A stretch of DNA of 64,000 nucleotides from Sorghum bicolor (Eukaryota > Streptophyta > Magnoliopsida > Poales > Poaceae). The DNA is taken from NCBI RefSeq assembly GCF_000003195.3, contig NC_012872.2:6572001-6636000 (forward strand). The letters are read 5' to 3'. A program made the position numbers and the translations under genes. The notes beneath the pieces are model-generated. The model saw nothing but the letters and a program-made list of their open reading frames with translations, was not told the origin of the DNA and made no database searches. This document shows positions 1 through 9,700 of the stretch, one piece after another; position 1 is the stretch's first letter, and every line of letters starts with the position of its first letter.

Positions 1-416
1 GTGCTTGGCTTGGAGGAGGATGTTTGTACCAAGATTATGCTTCTTCTATGGAGATGGTGGAGTGTGTGCAACAAATTTAATCAAGGAGAAAAAGGGACGA
101 TCTGATGATGAAGTGGCTGCCGATGTTTTGAACCTGATTGACGATCTCGGTGATAAGGAGCAGCAGCAGCGGATGCGTTGCGAGGCGGCCCAGAAAAGAT
201 GGATTGCTCCACCACAGGACCAGCTGAAGATCAATGCAGAAGGCTGGTTCATCTCATTCATCCCAGAATCGATGCAACGAAGCTGGGGATTCATCGTTCG
301 GGATCATGATGGTGAAGCAGTCCTGGCCAGAGCGAGCTGGATGTCTTCTTGCGGCACCAGATGCTCTCATAGTTGAGGCGACTTGTCAACAGGCATTACA
401 AGCGGATAAGACCTAG
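1..416 (+). pseudogene. LINE-type RNase H-like domain relic
   Basis: This looks like the C-terminal end of a plant non-LTR retroelement polyprotein, where an RNase H-like domain follows the reverse transcriptase. Frame 1 (bases 1 to about 93) reads a tryptophan-rich segment ending WRWWSVCNKFNQGEK. Frame 2 (about 90-345) reads on through WIAPPQDQLKIN and WGFIVRDHDGEAVLA, the usual plant RNase H start. Frame 3 (about 345-416) carries AAPDALIVEATCQQALQA, the expected acidic-helix region. Two frameshifts are therefore needed to join it, so it is a dead copy. It enters from beyond the left edge of the window. A domesticated host RNase H-like gene is possible but less likely given the shifts. Confidence 0.6.
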
Positions 417-659
417 AAATTTCTCGTATCGCCACCACCCATATATGCATCACACTTCGTACTGTTGCCATGCTGTCCATGTGATCTACTGTTTTCATTG
501 AATACGTACGATCTCCTAGTACTATGTGACGGAGAGTGCCGGTACTACCTACACGACATTGGCATGATGTCCTTCGTTCTCTACTACTAATGGTATATCA
601 ACAATTTTCATACATGACTAGTATTGATTTCCCTGCGGGCGGTTTCCTTAGCTGTAGCT
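417..659. other. Spacer with distant similarity to 22.69-22.90 kb
   Basis: No gene is visible. Short stretches (around 450-480 and 505-560, with TACGATCTCC and a run of TACC/ACGAC words) match in order the spacer at about 22,700-22,900. It is probably the far end of the duplicated segment described at 7.5-8.1 kb. Confidence 0.35.
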
Positions 660-1108
660 AGAATAACAAAAATTTTCAAGATTTCTCGTTACATCTAATT
701 TTTGGTCGCATGCATGGAGCATTAAATATAAATAAAAATATAAATTAATTGCACAGTTTATCTGTAATTTGTGAGATAAATCTTTTGAGCCTAGTTACTC
801 TATGATTGGACAATATTTGTCAAATAAAAACGAAAGTACTACAGTAGCCAAAAACTAAAATTTTTACATCGAATCTTAGTTCAACCAAAAACCAAAAACT
901 TTTCAAGATTTCTGTCACATCGAATCTTGCGGCACATGCATAAAATACTAAATATAGATGAAAATAAAAACTAATTGCACAGTTTACCTATAAATCACGA
1001 GATAATTTTAATAAACTTAGTTACTCCATGATTAGATAATATTTATCAAATAAAAATAAAAGTGCTACAGTTTCAAAAACCAAAAAGTTTTCGGAACTAA
1101 ACAAGGCG
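660..1108. mobile_element. Two adjacent degenerate Tourist-like MITEs
   Basis: Two successive copies of the same MITE family are seen, about 660-880 and 880-1108. Each carries the family core: ATTAAATATA, a TTGCACAGTTTA-type segment, CTTTTGAGCCTAGTTACTC, and AAAGTGCTACAG near the end. The right end is GGAACTAAACAAGGCG at about 1093-1108. The left end is eroded and no target duplication could be identified. Confidence 0.7.
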
Positions 1109-2161
1109 TAGCTAGACATGTCTACTTACCAAGTACCTTTGAAAAAAGATTTCTATGACCCACCGTGAAATGTCTCCAAACTCTATGATTTTGGTATAGA
1201 ATTTCTCTTTACTAGATTTCATATAAAAAAAATTATAAGGCGGTATGTTGAAAATGGCAGTCATAGAAATTTTCGGCAATCATGAATAAAAGCACAAACA
1301 TTTTTTTTTAGCACAAAGCACAATTTATGCTTTGTGTTCAAAAAATTGTTTGTGCTTTTTGCTAAAAGGCATAAACTAATTAAACTATTTGGTTGAGAGC
1401 ACAACTCATTAGGAGACCGGAATAAAAAATATTTTGTTTTTTCTAAAATATGGCGATACAAAGGAGTCATAAAAATCAATTTCTATGGCTGATCTGTAAG
1501 TAAGACTTAGGACCGTCCACTAGTACAAAACCGCTCTATGTTGGCGGTGAATTTTTTTATAGGCGATTTCAATTAAAAAACGCTTGTGAAAAGAAATCAG
1601 TGGGTTCGACTCAAAAGCTGCCTATAAAAATCAATTTTTACTGGCGGTTTCCCTAACAAAACCGCATGTAGAAATACATGATTTCTACAAGCGGTTCTTT
1701 AAGAAAACTGCCTGTAAAAATTAATTTTCACAAGCGGCTTTTCTTAAAAAAACGCATATAGAAATCATGTATTTCTACATGCGATTTTGTTAGGAAAACC
1801 GTCAGTAAAAATAATTTGAAATTAAAATTTTTAAGCTTTTCAAATGACCTCATTTGAAAAACTTCTGAAATGAAGGTTGTAGATCTCAAGTTATGAAACT
1901 TTGTAGTTGAAATTTTTTTTATTTGAGATCATTTTGTCATCGAAAACTACATTTGAATCTCACAAATTTAAAATTCAAATTTTGTAAGTGACCTCGGATG
2001 GAGAAACTATCCATATAAAAGTTGTAGATCTTGAAAAGTTATCAAACTTTGTAGTTGACAACTTTTCCATTGGAATCCGTTTAGGCCTCAAATAATCAAT
2101 GTATGCTCGGTTTAAGATAATATGTGGGGAACTAAACTCTAATATAAACACAAGTGAGTGA

Positions 2162-2217
2162 TGGGTGGAGTGGTAGACGAGGCTACGTGCGAGGGTGAGG
2201 TCTCGAGTTCGAATCCC
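2162..2217 (+). promoter_or_regulatory. tRNA-like Pol III A box and B box
   Basis: TGGGTGGAGTGGTAG at 2162-2176 resembles a Pol III A box. GAGTTCGAATCC at 2206-2217 resembles the B box (consensus GGTTCGANNCC), with tRNA-like spacing. The surrounding sequence does not fold into a tRNA cloverleaf by eye, so this is at most a tRNA-derived (SINE-like) head carried inside the CACTA element. Confidence 0.35.
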
Positions 2218-2233
2218 TCCAACGCCGTCTATG

Positions 2234-2640
2234 ATATTGTCCCATTTGTACAAGCCCCCCAGCGCTGAGAAACGTTTGTACGGCCGCGAAGCGCACGATT
2301 TTATATGTGAAAAATACGCGACTTACAACTTACGATTAGCTATATTGTCCCATTTGTACAAGCCCCCAGCGCTGACAAACTTTTTTTTTACGGCCGCGAA
2401 GCGCACGATTTAATATGAAAAATACGCGACTTACAACTTACGATTAGCTAATGGGCCCTCCCTAAGATTAAATCTTTTTTCCAATTTTTAAAAAATGATT
2501 TCGCAGGCGGTTCACAGGTTTTCGCAGGCAATGTGAACCGCCTGTGATATTGTCCTATTTGTACAAGCCCCCAGTGTAGTCGACGCTGAGAAACGCCGCC
2601 TGTGGTATTGTTCCATTTGTACAAGCCCCCCAGCGCAGTA
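2234..2640. repeat. 108-bp tandem repeat plus two partial copies
   Basis: Two nearly identical units start at 2234 and 2342 (period 108). Each begins ATATTGTCCCATTTGTACAA and contains GCGCACGATTT and ATACGCGACTTACAACTTAC. Shorter partial copies of the unit head recur at about 2547 and 2606. The array lies inside the CACTA element. Confidence 0.85.
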
Positions 2641-2856
2641 TACAAATATGTTCTCAACCGCTTGTATAATATGTCTGTGTACTAGTGGTTTGTGAAAATC
2701 CCTAGATTATAGGAACAATCAACACAATATGACTGTTCTTGAAATTGGTTTTCAGCGTGTCGGGCTGTTTTGTGGGCACATCCACTATTTCTAGATATGT
2801 TATATGTGAAAGAAAAATGAGGCAGCCGCAAAAACGTAGTGTCCTAGACTCCTAAG

Positions 2857-3056
2857 AGCCTGTTTCGGTTCCAGGGTAAAAAAATTATAGATTAAACATG
2901 AGCTAATTATGGGTTAATAAAGGCTAATGGACTCTAACCATTGATTAGCCCCCTTTTTAGCTCTTATTAGCCTAGAATTAGCCCATATTTAGGCTTTCTA
3001 CTAAGTGGTATAAAAACATAGGCACATTATTAGCTCCTTGATCCAAACACCCCTTT
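2857..3056. mobile_element. Possible diverged Tourist-like MITE
   Basis: The left end GAGCCTGTTTCGGTTCC and right end GATCCAAACACCCCT are approximate inverted repeats of the kind seen in Tourist elements. The AT-rich interior has several TTAGCC/GGCTAA words in both orientations. No clear target duplication was found. Confidence 0.4.
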
Positions 3057-3420
3057 AATAATTAATATAAGGACAAGGTGCACATATGCTTTCCAAGAAG
3101 CAATGTGTAATCTCATTCTTTTAAAGGAGAAGGTGCACGAGATTGTCAATCACGACATCTTGGACACACATATATCTGAGATTTGGTTGTGGTTGCTTTG
3201 GCAATCCAAGCCCTTACTCATTGTTTTTTAAGCAGAGTTAATCTCTGGAAATCTTTTTCTATAATGCTTTCATGCTACAATCTTGTTTGTTAGATAGTTA
3301 ACATCATTGCTTACAGATCCATTAGTTGTCTTTTTTTTTGACATGTACTTCATCCTAACCAACATGAATACATGATTGTCAAAATCCACATGTCCACAAC
3401 CTGACATGAAGGGGAGGTAC
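3057..3420. other. AT-rich spacer, nothing recognised
   Basis: I see no ORF, repeat or motif I can name in this stretch. Confidence 0.5.
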
Positions 3421-4875
3421 CGGGAGACTTTTCTTTCTTTCACCCCCTAAGTCGCTCCTCCGCTAGGGCGACTCGAGCGCCACACCCCTTCTACTGTCGC
3501 CGTAGGGCCAGCCCTCGTGCTACCTCGGCCCGACCACCATCGGACCTTGACGTTGGAGGTCCGGCGGAGGGCAATGATGGCAGCGACTAGGTTCTTCTCC
3601 CTCCATCCCTCTCTCCCGTGTAGTGGGGCTTCTTCGAGCAGACCTGGCACTGTCATGTGGGAGCTAGCCACCGGCGCATCCTGCGTCGGTACGGGCGGAT
3701 TTGGCTTCCCCTAGCCTACATTTGTTGTCTCCATGTGCTAAGATGGAGAGGGTCTCGAGGGGTCAAGTCTGACCTCACTAGTGTTGTTGTTGCCGTCCCT
3801 GTTGGTCGGGACAGGCGCGGGTGCTTCTAGCTTGCGCTGCTCGCTCAAAGGGGAACCAGATCCGGGTCTCCAACTGCTGGATCTAGTGTTCTCTAGATTG
3901 GTCCATGTGGAGATGCGGCGGCTACTAATGGTAGTAGCTTCAGTGGCCGAGGAGCACTAGCCATGGCAAGCGGGGGTGGTGCGACATGGCGGAATAGGTG
4001 GCATGGGGCCAGTGGAGGCTATTGGAGGCCTTGTATGGAGTGGTTGATGTGGGGCTGGCTCGAAAGGGGTTGTGACAATGGTGGGCTAGGTGAGTGGGGT
4101 CTTCTTCTGATCCTAGCCTCTTCTCCCTGCCATCTACATTCCTCCTTTCCTAGGTTGGCTTTCGGTGTGGAGCTAGCTGACCTGCTTGCTGCTGGCCGGC
4201 TTTGTCGGATTCGGCCGGCGAGTGGACTCTCCGACAAGCTTCTTCTGGTGCTTTTCCTGGCAAGCGTCTCTAGGGGTGGCGGCAAGGCAAAGTTGTTGTT
4301 GATCCATCGTCACACCCTTCCTCCCTAGTAGGGTTTGGTTTCTAGTGGTTATGGTGTGGATGTTGTTTAAGTTAAGGGTGAAAGCTTGGACGACATACGT
4401 CTGATGTTGTTCCCTTATTAGAGGTGTATTTTCCTACCTCTCCTACTATTCTGGATATCACAGGTGAAAACCTTCTCTTGGCGGGCTACCTTATTGGCTC
4501 TTTTAGCATTGTTTCCTTCTTGGAGACATTCCTAGGCTTTTTAGTTTCCCAGTTGCTCCTTGCCGTCTAGCCATGATGGTGTCCCAAGTTGTGTTGTTTG
4601 GTCTCACCCGGCAGGTCATTGTGTTTCTTCAGGCCTTGTTAGTTGTTAATTGAGTTGTTAGTTAGGGTTGATTCGACCGAGTTGGAGCAAATAGTGGCAC
4701 AAGTTTTGATAGATGTCTAGTTGGAGCAAAGTTGTGCAGGACGAGTGGAGCACTCTCCTCTTTTTTAGCCTAGTTTCCATCCAAAAAACTAGACAGATAC
4801 TTGCCTTTTCTTTCTTTCTTCATCAAATAGAATTCGCGGCAAAGCGCGCTTTTGTTGTCCTTTCTAAAAAAATAA
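3421..4875 (+). mobile_element. GC-rich retroelement-like relic, class uncertain
   Basis: A GC-rich block of about 1.3 kb begins near CACCCCCTAAGTCGCTCC and ends in AATTCGCGGCAAAGCGCGC, a pyrimidine stretch and an A run at about 4867-4873. This layout resembles the GC-rich 5' leader and the short 3' tail of grass LINE-like elements. The short ORFs inside (for example 3963-4328) have low-complexity composition and no recognised domain, so I do not call them genes. No target-site duplication was identified. A rearranged non-coding gene fragment is the main alternative. Confidence 0.35.
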
Positions 4876-5880
4876 CTGACATAAATATGTATCTATATTA
4901 TATTAAGTTGGTGATTTCTTCATTTTCGTCTCTTGTTATTCTGTCATCTTAAGAGAAAACCCCACTTGTTGCTTTCCTCCACTGACAGAAATTTGTGGTC
5001 GTCCTCCCTTCTGCTTGGAGCCTTAAATTTTGTCAAAACTTTAGCTGATTGATTACATATATTAATTGCTTAAAGCTTTGTTAAATTAGGAGCTGTGAAA
5101 TTTAGAAGCCGATGTTCCACCGGTACTAAAGAACCAACTTGTATAGTTGGTTTAGAGAAAGAACACAATTAGTTTTTTATATCTGTAAGCATTTCCGAAG
5201 AACTAAATTAAACTAATAAATTTTGAGATTGACAAAGTCAAATAAACTTGTATAGTCAGTTTAGAAATAGAACACAATCGGTTTATCTTAATATTATTTT
5301 ACCCTTATGAGCACCTCTAAAGAAATGAGTTAGACAGATATAATCTCGAGATTGATAAAATCACTATAGACGTATGCACATCGCCTATCACTCAAAGAAT
5401 ACTTTTGTAAAATCCATTTTTTTACCCCTGTGAGAACAAAGTCACTATAGGCGCACGCACGTCACCTACCGCTAAAAGAATAACTCTACATGACACCTTC
5501 GATTGAAAGACTAACGTCGTTAATCTTAGATTAAATCTAGAAAAATATGAGCAATGTTAAGCTGAGGATTTGAATAATAAAGGTGGATATGTTCCGTTGC
5601 AAGGAATCTAACCGAGAGTTCACGATTTTGTCTTAAATTGCCATGTTAAATTCAGAACACTGTCACTTACAAGCATCTCTTGTATCTGAGACAGAAAGAA
5701 ATGATTGTCAAAAGTTGGAAATAGCCGTTCCACAGTTGGTTCTTCTGCCAAACTGACTACATCCACGGCATGCAGGATTAATAATGTGCATGGGCGGTAC
5801 ATCTGTGCACCAATAGTTTTGAAAAAGTAAAAAAACACGGTATGTACACTATACTATATTTATATATTCTAGTTGGGCCC
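4876..5880. other. AT-rich spacer, no gene seen
   Basis: No coding potential or clean element ends were seen. Two similar phrases (TGGTTTAGAAAAAGAACACAA near 5150 shortened, and a variant near 5255; CACTATAGRCG words at about 5363 and 5451) suggest an old local duplication of roughly 100 bp, too diverged to delimit. Confidence 0.4.
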
Positions 5881-6149
5881 AACTGTGTTTATGTAAGCCC
5901 AAACAAGCAAAATACGTAGGACAACTCTGTTCTCATCAGCGCACCACACACCGTGTTGTGCCGGCCTCCTGGCTGCCGGCCCGGCCCAGACGGACGCACA
6001 CAACGCCCACGCGCACACCGTGCTGGCACCGTCGATGGAGGAAAGGCCTCTAGCTACCAAACGCCATCAAATCAAGCCTGAGGGCCGAAATGGAGACACG
6101 TCCAGATTTTCTTCGGCATCTTCTGGTGACCAATTGGTGCAGCTCCAAT

Positions 6150-7333
6150 GGGTGTGTTTGGTCTGTCTTTTGGCTTAGTTGGGCCAGACTTGTATTGTTT
6201 GGTTCCTAGGCCAGTCTCTGAAGCCAGGTTTCAACTGTCCATCCGTACTCCCAGAGCCAGGCCGAGAAAGAAACACAGGGTTGGTGTTTCTTCTGGAGCC
6301 AGGCCAAAACCAGCCCCGTTGCTCCTCTTTCGTTACCGCCGGTCTTTCACTCTGTCGCCTCTGTCGGAACTCTGGGAGCTCCTCCTCGTCGAAACTCCAC
6401 TGCTCCTCCCCACTAGACTTCGCGTACTGTGTCACCGCCCCACTCTCCCTTCCTTCGCACGGGCCGCGCTGTCCGTCTGACCGCCGTTGGCCTCCCCTCG
6501 TCACTCAGATCCGGCCACGGTGGAGCTTCTGGCGAATGAGGAGGTAGTGGTCCTATTCGGACTTGGGAGGCGAGCCGTAGTGCTCCCATGTAGCGGCCCG
6601 CGGTCTGGGCCGGCCGGGATGGGCGCTCGCGCGACTGCTCGAGAGGTGTCGTGCGCCTGTGCCTGGCGGGCGCTAGGCGTGGGCAGTGCACGCGGGTCGG
6701 CATGGGGACGACGGCCTATGGCGTGTGGCCTTGCTCGCTCTACAACCACAGCCGGTGGTGCGAGGCGACGCAGAGCCACGTGAACATGGCGGCCGCGAGT
6801 GCGAGGGGGCACAGAACCGACCTGGACGGTGCCGACGCGTAGGCGTACGGGTACGACGAGGACCCATCTCCCCGGCCAGCGAAGGAGACCGTGTTGTTGA
6901 CCAGAGGTGGGCCGCCCCGGCCCACGGTGGAGCTCTGTGCCTTGGTGGGTGCGAGCGCCAATAGTCACTTGGAGGTGCTCCCGAGCTCTGCGCGACGGTT
7001 GGGGAGGACAGAGTTGTGGCGTAGGCGAGCTCTACATGGTGGTTGGGGAGGAAAGAGCTGCGGAAGCGCTTGGTCCTGGCGAGCTCTGCGTGTGTCCTAC
7101 TCGAAGCCCATCAATTGTTTGACAAAATGCTTCAATGGAGGTAACCATACCATTTGAGAGAAGAGGTGACTGTATCAAAACAAACTAACCAACCAAACAC
7201 ATTCTAGGACTAGCCAGGTTAGCGTAGTACATAGAACCAAATAAGTCTATCTTGGCTTAATAGGGCCAGGCTTAGGCTAGCCTGACTTAGTTTTGCTAGC
7301 CAGGCTTGTATTGAAAACGAACCAAACACACTC
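6150..7333. mobile_element. Tourist-like element carrying GC-rich cargo
   Basis: The ends are GGGTGTGTTTGGT at 6150 and ACCAAACACACTC ending at 7333 (12 of 13 positions inverted-complementary). The flank is AAT at 6147-6149. The matching AAT becomes visible on the right only when the adjacent MITE (7335-7473 plus one copy of its TCA duplication) is removed: A at 7476 then AT at 7477-7478. The subterminal 100-200 bp on each side share AGCCAGGCTT/GGCCAGRCTT words. The interior (about 6,400-7,100) is strongly GC-rich, unlike typical MITEs, and looks like captured sequence. The ORFs in it overlap on both strands and show no recognised domain. Confidence 0.75.
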
Positions 7334-7334
7334 A

Positions 7335-7473
7335 GGCCTTGTTTGGATGTTGTCGGATTCGCATCAATCCACATGTGTTGGGGTGGATTGGAGTGTAACT
7401 TGAACTAAATTCCACCCCAATCCACTCCAACACATGTGGATTGAGGTGAATCCGACAACATCCAAACAAGGCC
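7335..7473. mobile_element. 139-bp palindromic MITE
   Basis: The element starts GGCCTTGTTTGGATGTTGTC at 7335 and ends with its reverse complement at 7473, flanked by TCA on both sides (7332-7334, 7474-7476). The two arms of about 61 bases differ at only four positions by eye, so a transcript would fold into a long, nearly perfect hairpin. It sits exactly at the right end of the larger element at 6150-7333. Confidence 0.9.
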
Positions 7474-7479
7474 TCAATG

Positions 7480-8091
7480 AGATGATTGCCGTGTTGACAG
7501 ATTTGGTTAGCACATAACATCAGATACATTCCTTTGCTAGTTTTCTATCCAATAAGCTTCATCAAATTCAAGAGAGAAATTACACAGTTGTTGCTTGCAG
7601 CACAGTTTAGCAAGACAAATTAACCACGCGATGTGCTTCTTGGTTGCTTGCAGGGAATGCGAACAGCAACAGTATTATGGGTCATACATGTGGGAGAGAG
7701 AGAGCTACATATTGAAACTATACATAGCTTACGAGGGCCCACGTACGTAGATTGAACTAAATCTCGAGTTGTGGCACAAGTATAGTGATTATTGAGACTT
7801 TAGAGAAAATCTCGAGCAGCAACCCTGCATACAATTAATTGCATCCGGTAACGTAGATATTGATAGCTCTTGGGGACCACCAATATAAAGTTAGACCAAT
7901 ATGATCTTCAGCCAAAATGGATAATAGTTATAAGAACCATACAGTACATACTACATAAGTACATAACTAGAATGAAGTTTAATGCCAAACCTTCAAGATC
8001 TGTGGTTGGTTTTGCTCTTCCTTCTAGTTCGGTTATATCAATCTCGGTGCCACTGCTGATGAGCTTCCCCACTGCCTTCATATGCCAAGTT
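7480..8091. repeat. Duplicated segment, copy A
   Basis: This stretch is collinear with 23,505-24,140 (copy B), the 3' end and downstream flank of the intact TPRKB gene. Shared landmarks include AATAAGCTTCAT, TTAACCACGCGATGTGCTTC, CATAGCTTACGAGGG and the two exon relics. The similarity stops at about 8091, some ten bases into the intron beyond exon 5, where retrotransposon sequence begins. Matching words further left (5,900-6,130 with 23,110-23,268) suggest the original duplication was longer and was later expanded by TE insertions. Confidence 0.85.
7800..8081 (-). pseudogene. TPRKB/CGI121 pseudogene, last two exons
   Basis: The relic of exon 5 (7991-8081) reads MKAVGKLISSGTEID, close to the intact gene's MKAVKKLISGTEID. 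It has an inserted codon and an extra A that shifts the frame, and its acceptor has changed from CAG to CAT. The exon 6 relic (about 7800-7877) keeps PQELSISTLPDAI, but a roughly 14-bp deletion removes its acceptor and first codons, and a 4-bp insertion shifts the frame before the stop. Because the intervening intron is retained, this is a DNA-level partial duplicate and not a processed copy. Exons 1-4 are absent. Confidence 0.85.
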
Positions 8092-8159
8092 CCTCCCATT
8101 GGCAACCCAGCAGAAGAGAGGGTCGATCTCTTACTCGGTAGAGAAAGAAACCTTAGCAC

Positions 8160-9547
8160 CGATAGTAGTAGGATAGCACCGAGTGATTCCTTGCCAAACT
8201 TTCATTCTCCTTCATTGTAACCCCCTGATTTGGGTGCTCTTCAACATGAAGAACTCCTCACTGCTGGATGTAGGGCCTTGATAGCTCGAACCAGGATAAA
8301 TCGTCATGTCTCTCTTGTGTTCTTGAGTACCCGAGCCACTGGAGACCTATACTTCTGACATCTAATGAACAAGATGCTTGCTGCAGTTACAAATTAACCC
8401 ATGACACTACCTTATAACAATTATTTCCTTGTCGCTTTTGCCTTTGGCTTTCTTGAAGTTGAAATGAGGATAGGGCATGATGCTCTGAGGACTACTAGAT
8501 GGGGAGGGCCACATGCGCAAGGGTGAACTTCTTCCACGTATTGCGATCTAAAGATCATGACTACTGCTAAATCAGACAAGAAATTTGATGGCTTTCTCAT
8601 AGGCCCTCCGCTCATCACACTTTCTAGCCAATAAATGAGTAACCAGGTTCAATTCTATAGCTTTGAAGCAAGAGGGTACCGGTAGGCATCATTGCCATTC
8701 CCATCCTTGAAAGTGACCCTTGGCACTCTGATGTAAAACCAGTGTTGGTACCAAACCGTGCTTCGGCTAGTTATTTAAAACCTCTCCTACCCTTGTGAAA
8801 GCCTCATCAGAATAAAGGTGCAACTAGCAAACTGCACTTCAACTGGTTATGAAGCTCGTAGCGAGCCCAAAAGCAATCAATGTTGCCCTCCACTGGAAGG
8901 TACAGTAGGGGCCTAACAAAACTTAGCCAGGACTCTGGGATTGTCTCATCATTGTGTTGCTGAAAACTTGATATTTTCCCTCGCAGAGCATTCGTCTTGC
9001 CTACGGGAAAGAACTTAGTCAAGAAGTTGGTGGAACAGATCGCCCACGTAGTGTTCTTGTCCTTGTTAGCGTAGAACCACTGCTTCGCCCTTCCCAAGAG
9101 TGAAAATGGGAAGAGACGGAGTAGTATGGCGTCTCTTGTAACTCCTTTGATAGTGAATGTGCTACATATCTCTGGGAAGTTTTGGAGATGAGCACTTTCA
9201 TCTTCGTGCGTCTTTCCACAAAACTGGCTTGACTGCACCATGTTGATCAGCGCCGGCTTGAGCTCAAATGATCCATCCCCAACATTGACAGTCGGTCCAG
9301 TGTGGATGTTGTCAGTGGTGGGAGCAGGGAACTCGCGAAGTGATTTCTCAACCATTGCTTCAAACTCTGGTGTCAAACTCCGAACAACTCTTGATTGATC
9401 TTCTGAATCAGTTGAAACTCCAAGCTCAGATGAAGATGATGATGATAATGACTGTGATGAGTGTACTTTCTTCAACTTAGCTCTATTTCTCTTGATTATT
9501 GCTTCTGGATTGTCAGTGTAATTATCTGGAAGATCAGATCTTTTCAT
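8160..9547 (-). pseudogene. Athila-like retrotransposon gag, truncated
   Basis: The ORF at 8807-9547 encodes 246 residues of a Ty3/gypsy gag of the Athila type. An acidic Ser-rich N-terminus is followed by FELKPALINMVQSSQFCGK, the HLQNFPEICSTF segment, LRLFPFSLLGRAKQWF, and TKFFPVGKTNALRGKIS. These are the hallmark blocks of the gag capsid region. It reads away from the primer-binding site at about 9,685, as expected. A stop at 8807 ends the frame. 8160-8806 is probably degraded downstream gag/pol sequence, but I cannot assign domains there. No protease or polymerase remains; the element is cut off where the TPRKB duplicate begins. Confidence 0.8.
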
Positions 9548-9681
9548 ACATCACCCTACATAAGATACATCAATAGACCAAAGACAAGGGTGAGCCTACA
9601 TAAGCTAGAGATAATAATGGTGCCTCATGTGAGAGTGGTTTGCAAGTGATGTCTCTAAATCCTTTTGAATATCCATAGCCT

Positions 9682-9700
9682 TCCTCGGCAACGGCGCCAA
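9682..9700 (-). other. Retrotransposon primer-binding site
   Basis: On the minus strand this reads TTGGCGCCGTTGCCGAGGA, the TGGCGCCGTTGCC type used by Athila-like elements, placed between the LTR end and gag. A second similar site, TGGCGCCGTGTCGGG, lies at about 9756-9770. Confidence 0.7.

Larger units (their letters stand above)
1518..2687. mobile_element. Non-autonomous CACTA element, 1.17 kb
   Basis: The ends are CACTAGTAC at 1518 and GTACTAGTG ending at 2687, perfect inverted termini of the CACTA class. Flanks are GTC and GTT, a near-match to the 3-bp duplication CACTA elements make. Both subterminal zones carry repeated GCGGTTTT/AACCGC words in alternating orientation, as expected for transposase-binding repeats. 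No transposase ORF is present. The interior has a tRNA-like Pol III A/B box pair (2162-2217) and a 108-bp tandem repeat (2234-2449), listed separately. Confidence 0.8.

Noticed and set aside
2162..2235. A complete tRNA gene
   Set aside because: A and B box-like sequences are present, but no acceptor, anticodon or T-arm pairing could be drawn.
3447..4328. GC-rich ORFs on both strands as host genes
   Set aside because: Overlapping frames of similar length on both strands, no domain, no splice-supported extension, and flanks that look retroelement-like.
6175..6968. ORFs of 92-155 codons on both strands
   Set aside because: They overlap each other in a GC-rich cargo segment inside a MITE-type element, and no domain is recognisable.
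7908..8159. 83-codon minus-strand ORF as a small independent gene
   Set aside because: Most of it is the exon 5 relic of the TPRKB duplicate read through a lost splice acceptor into unrelated sequence.
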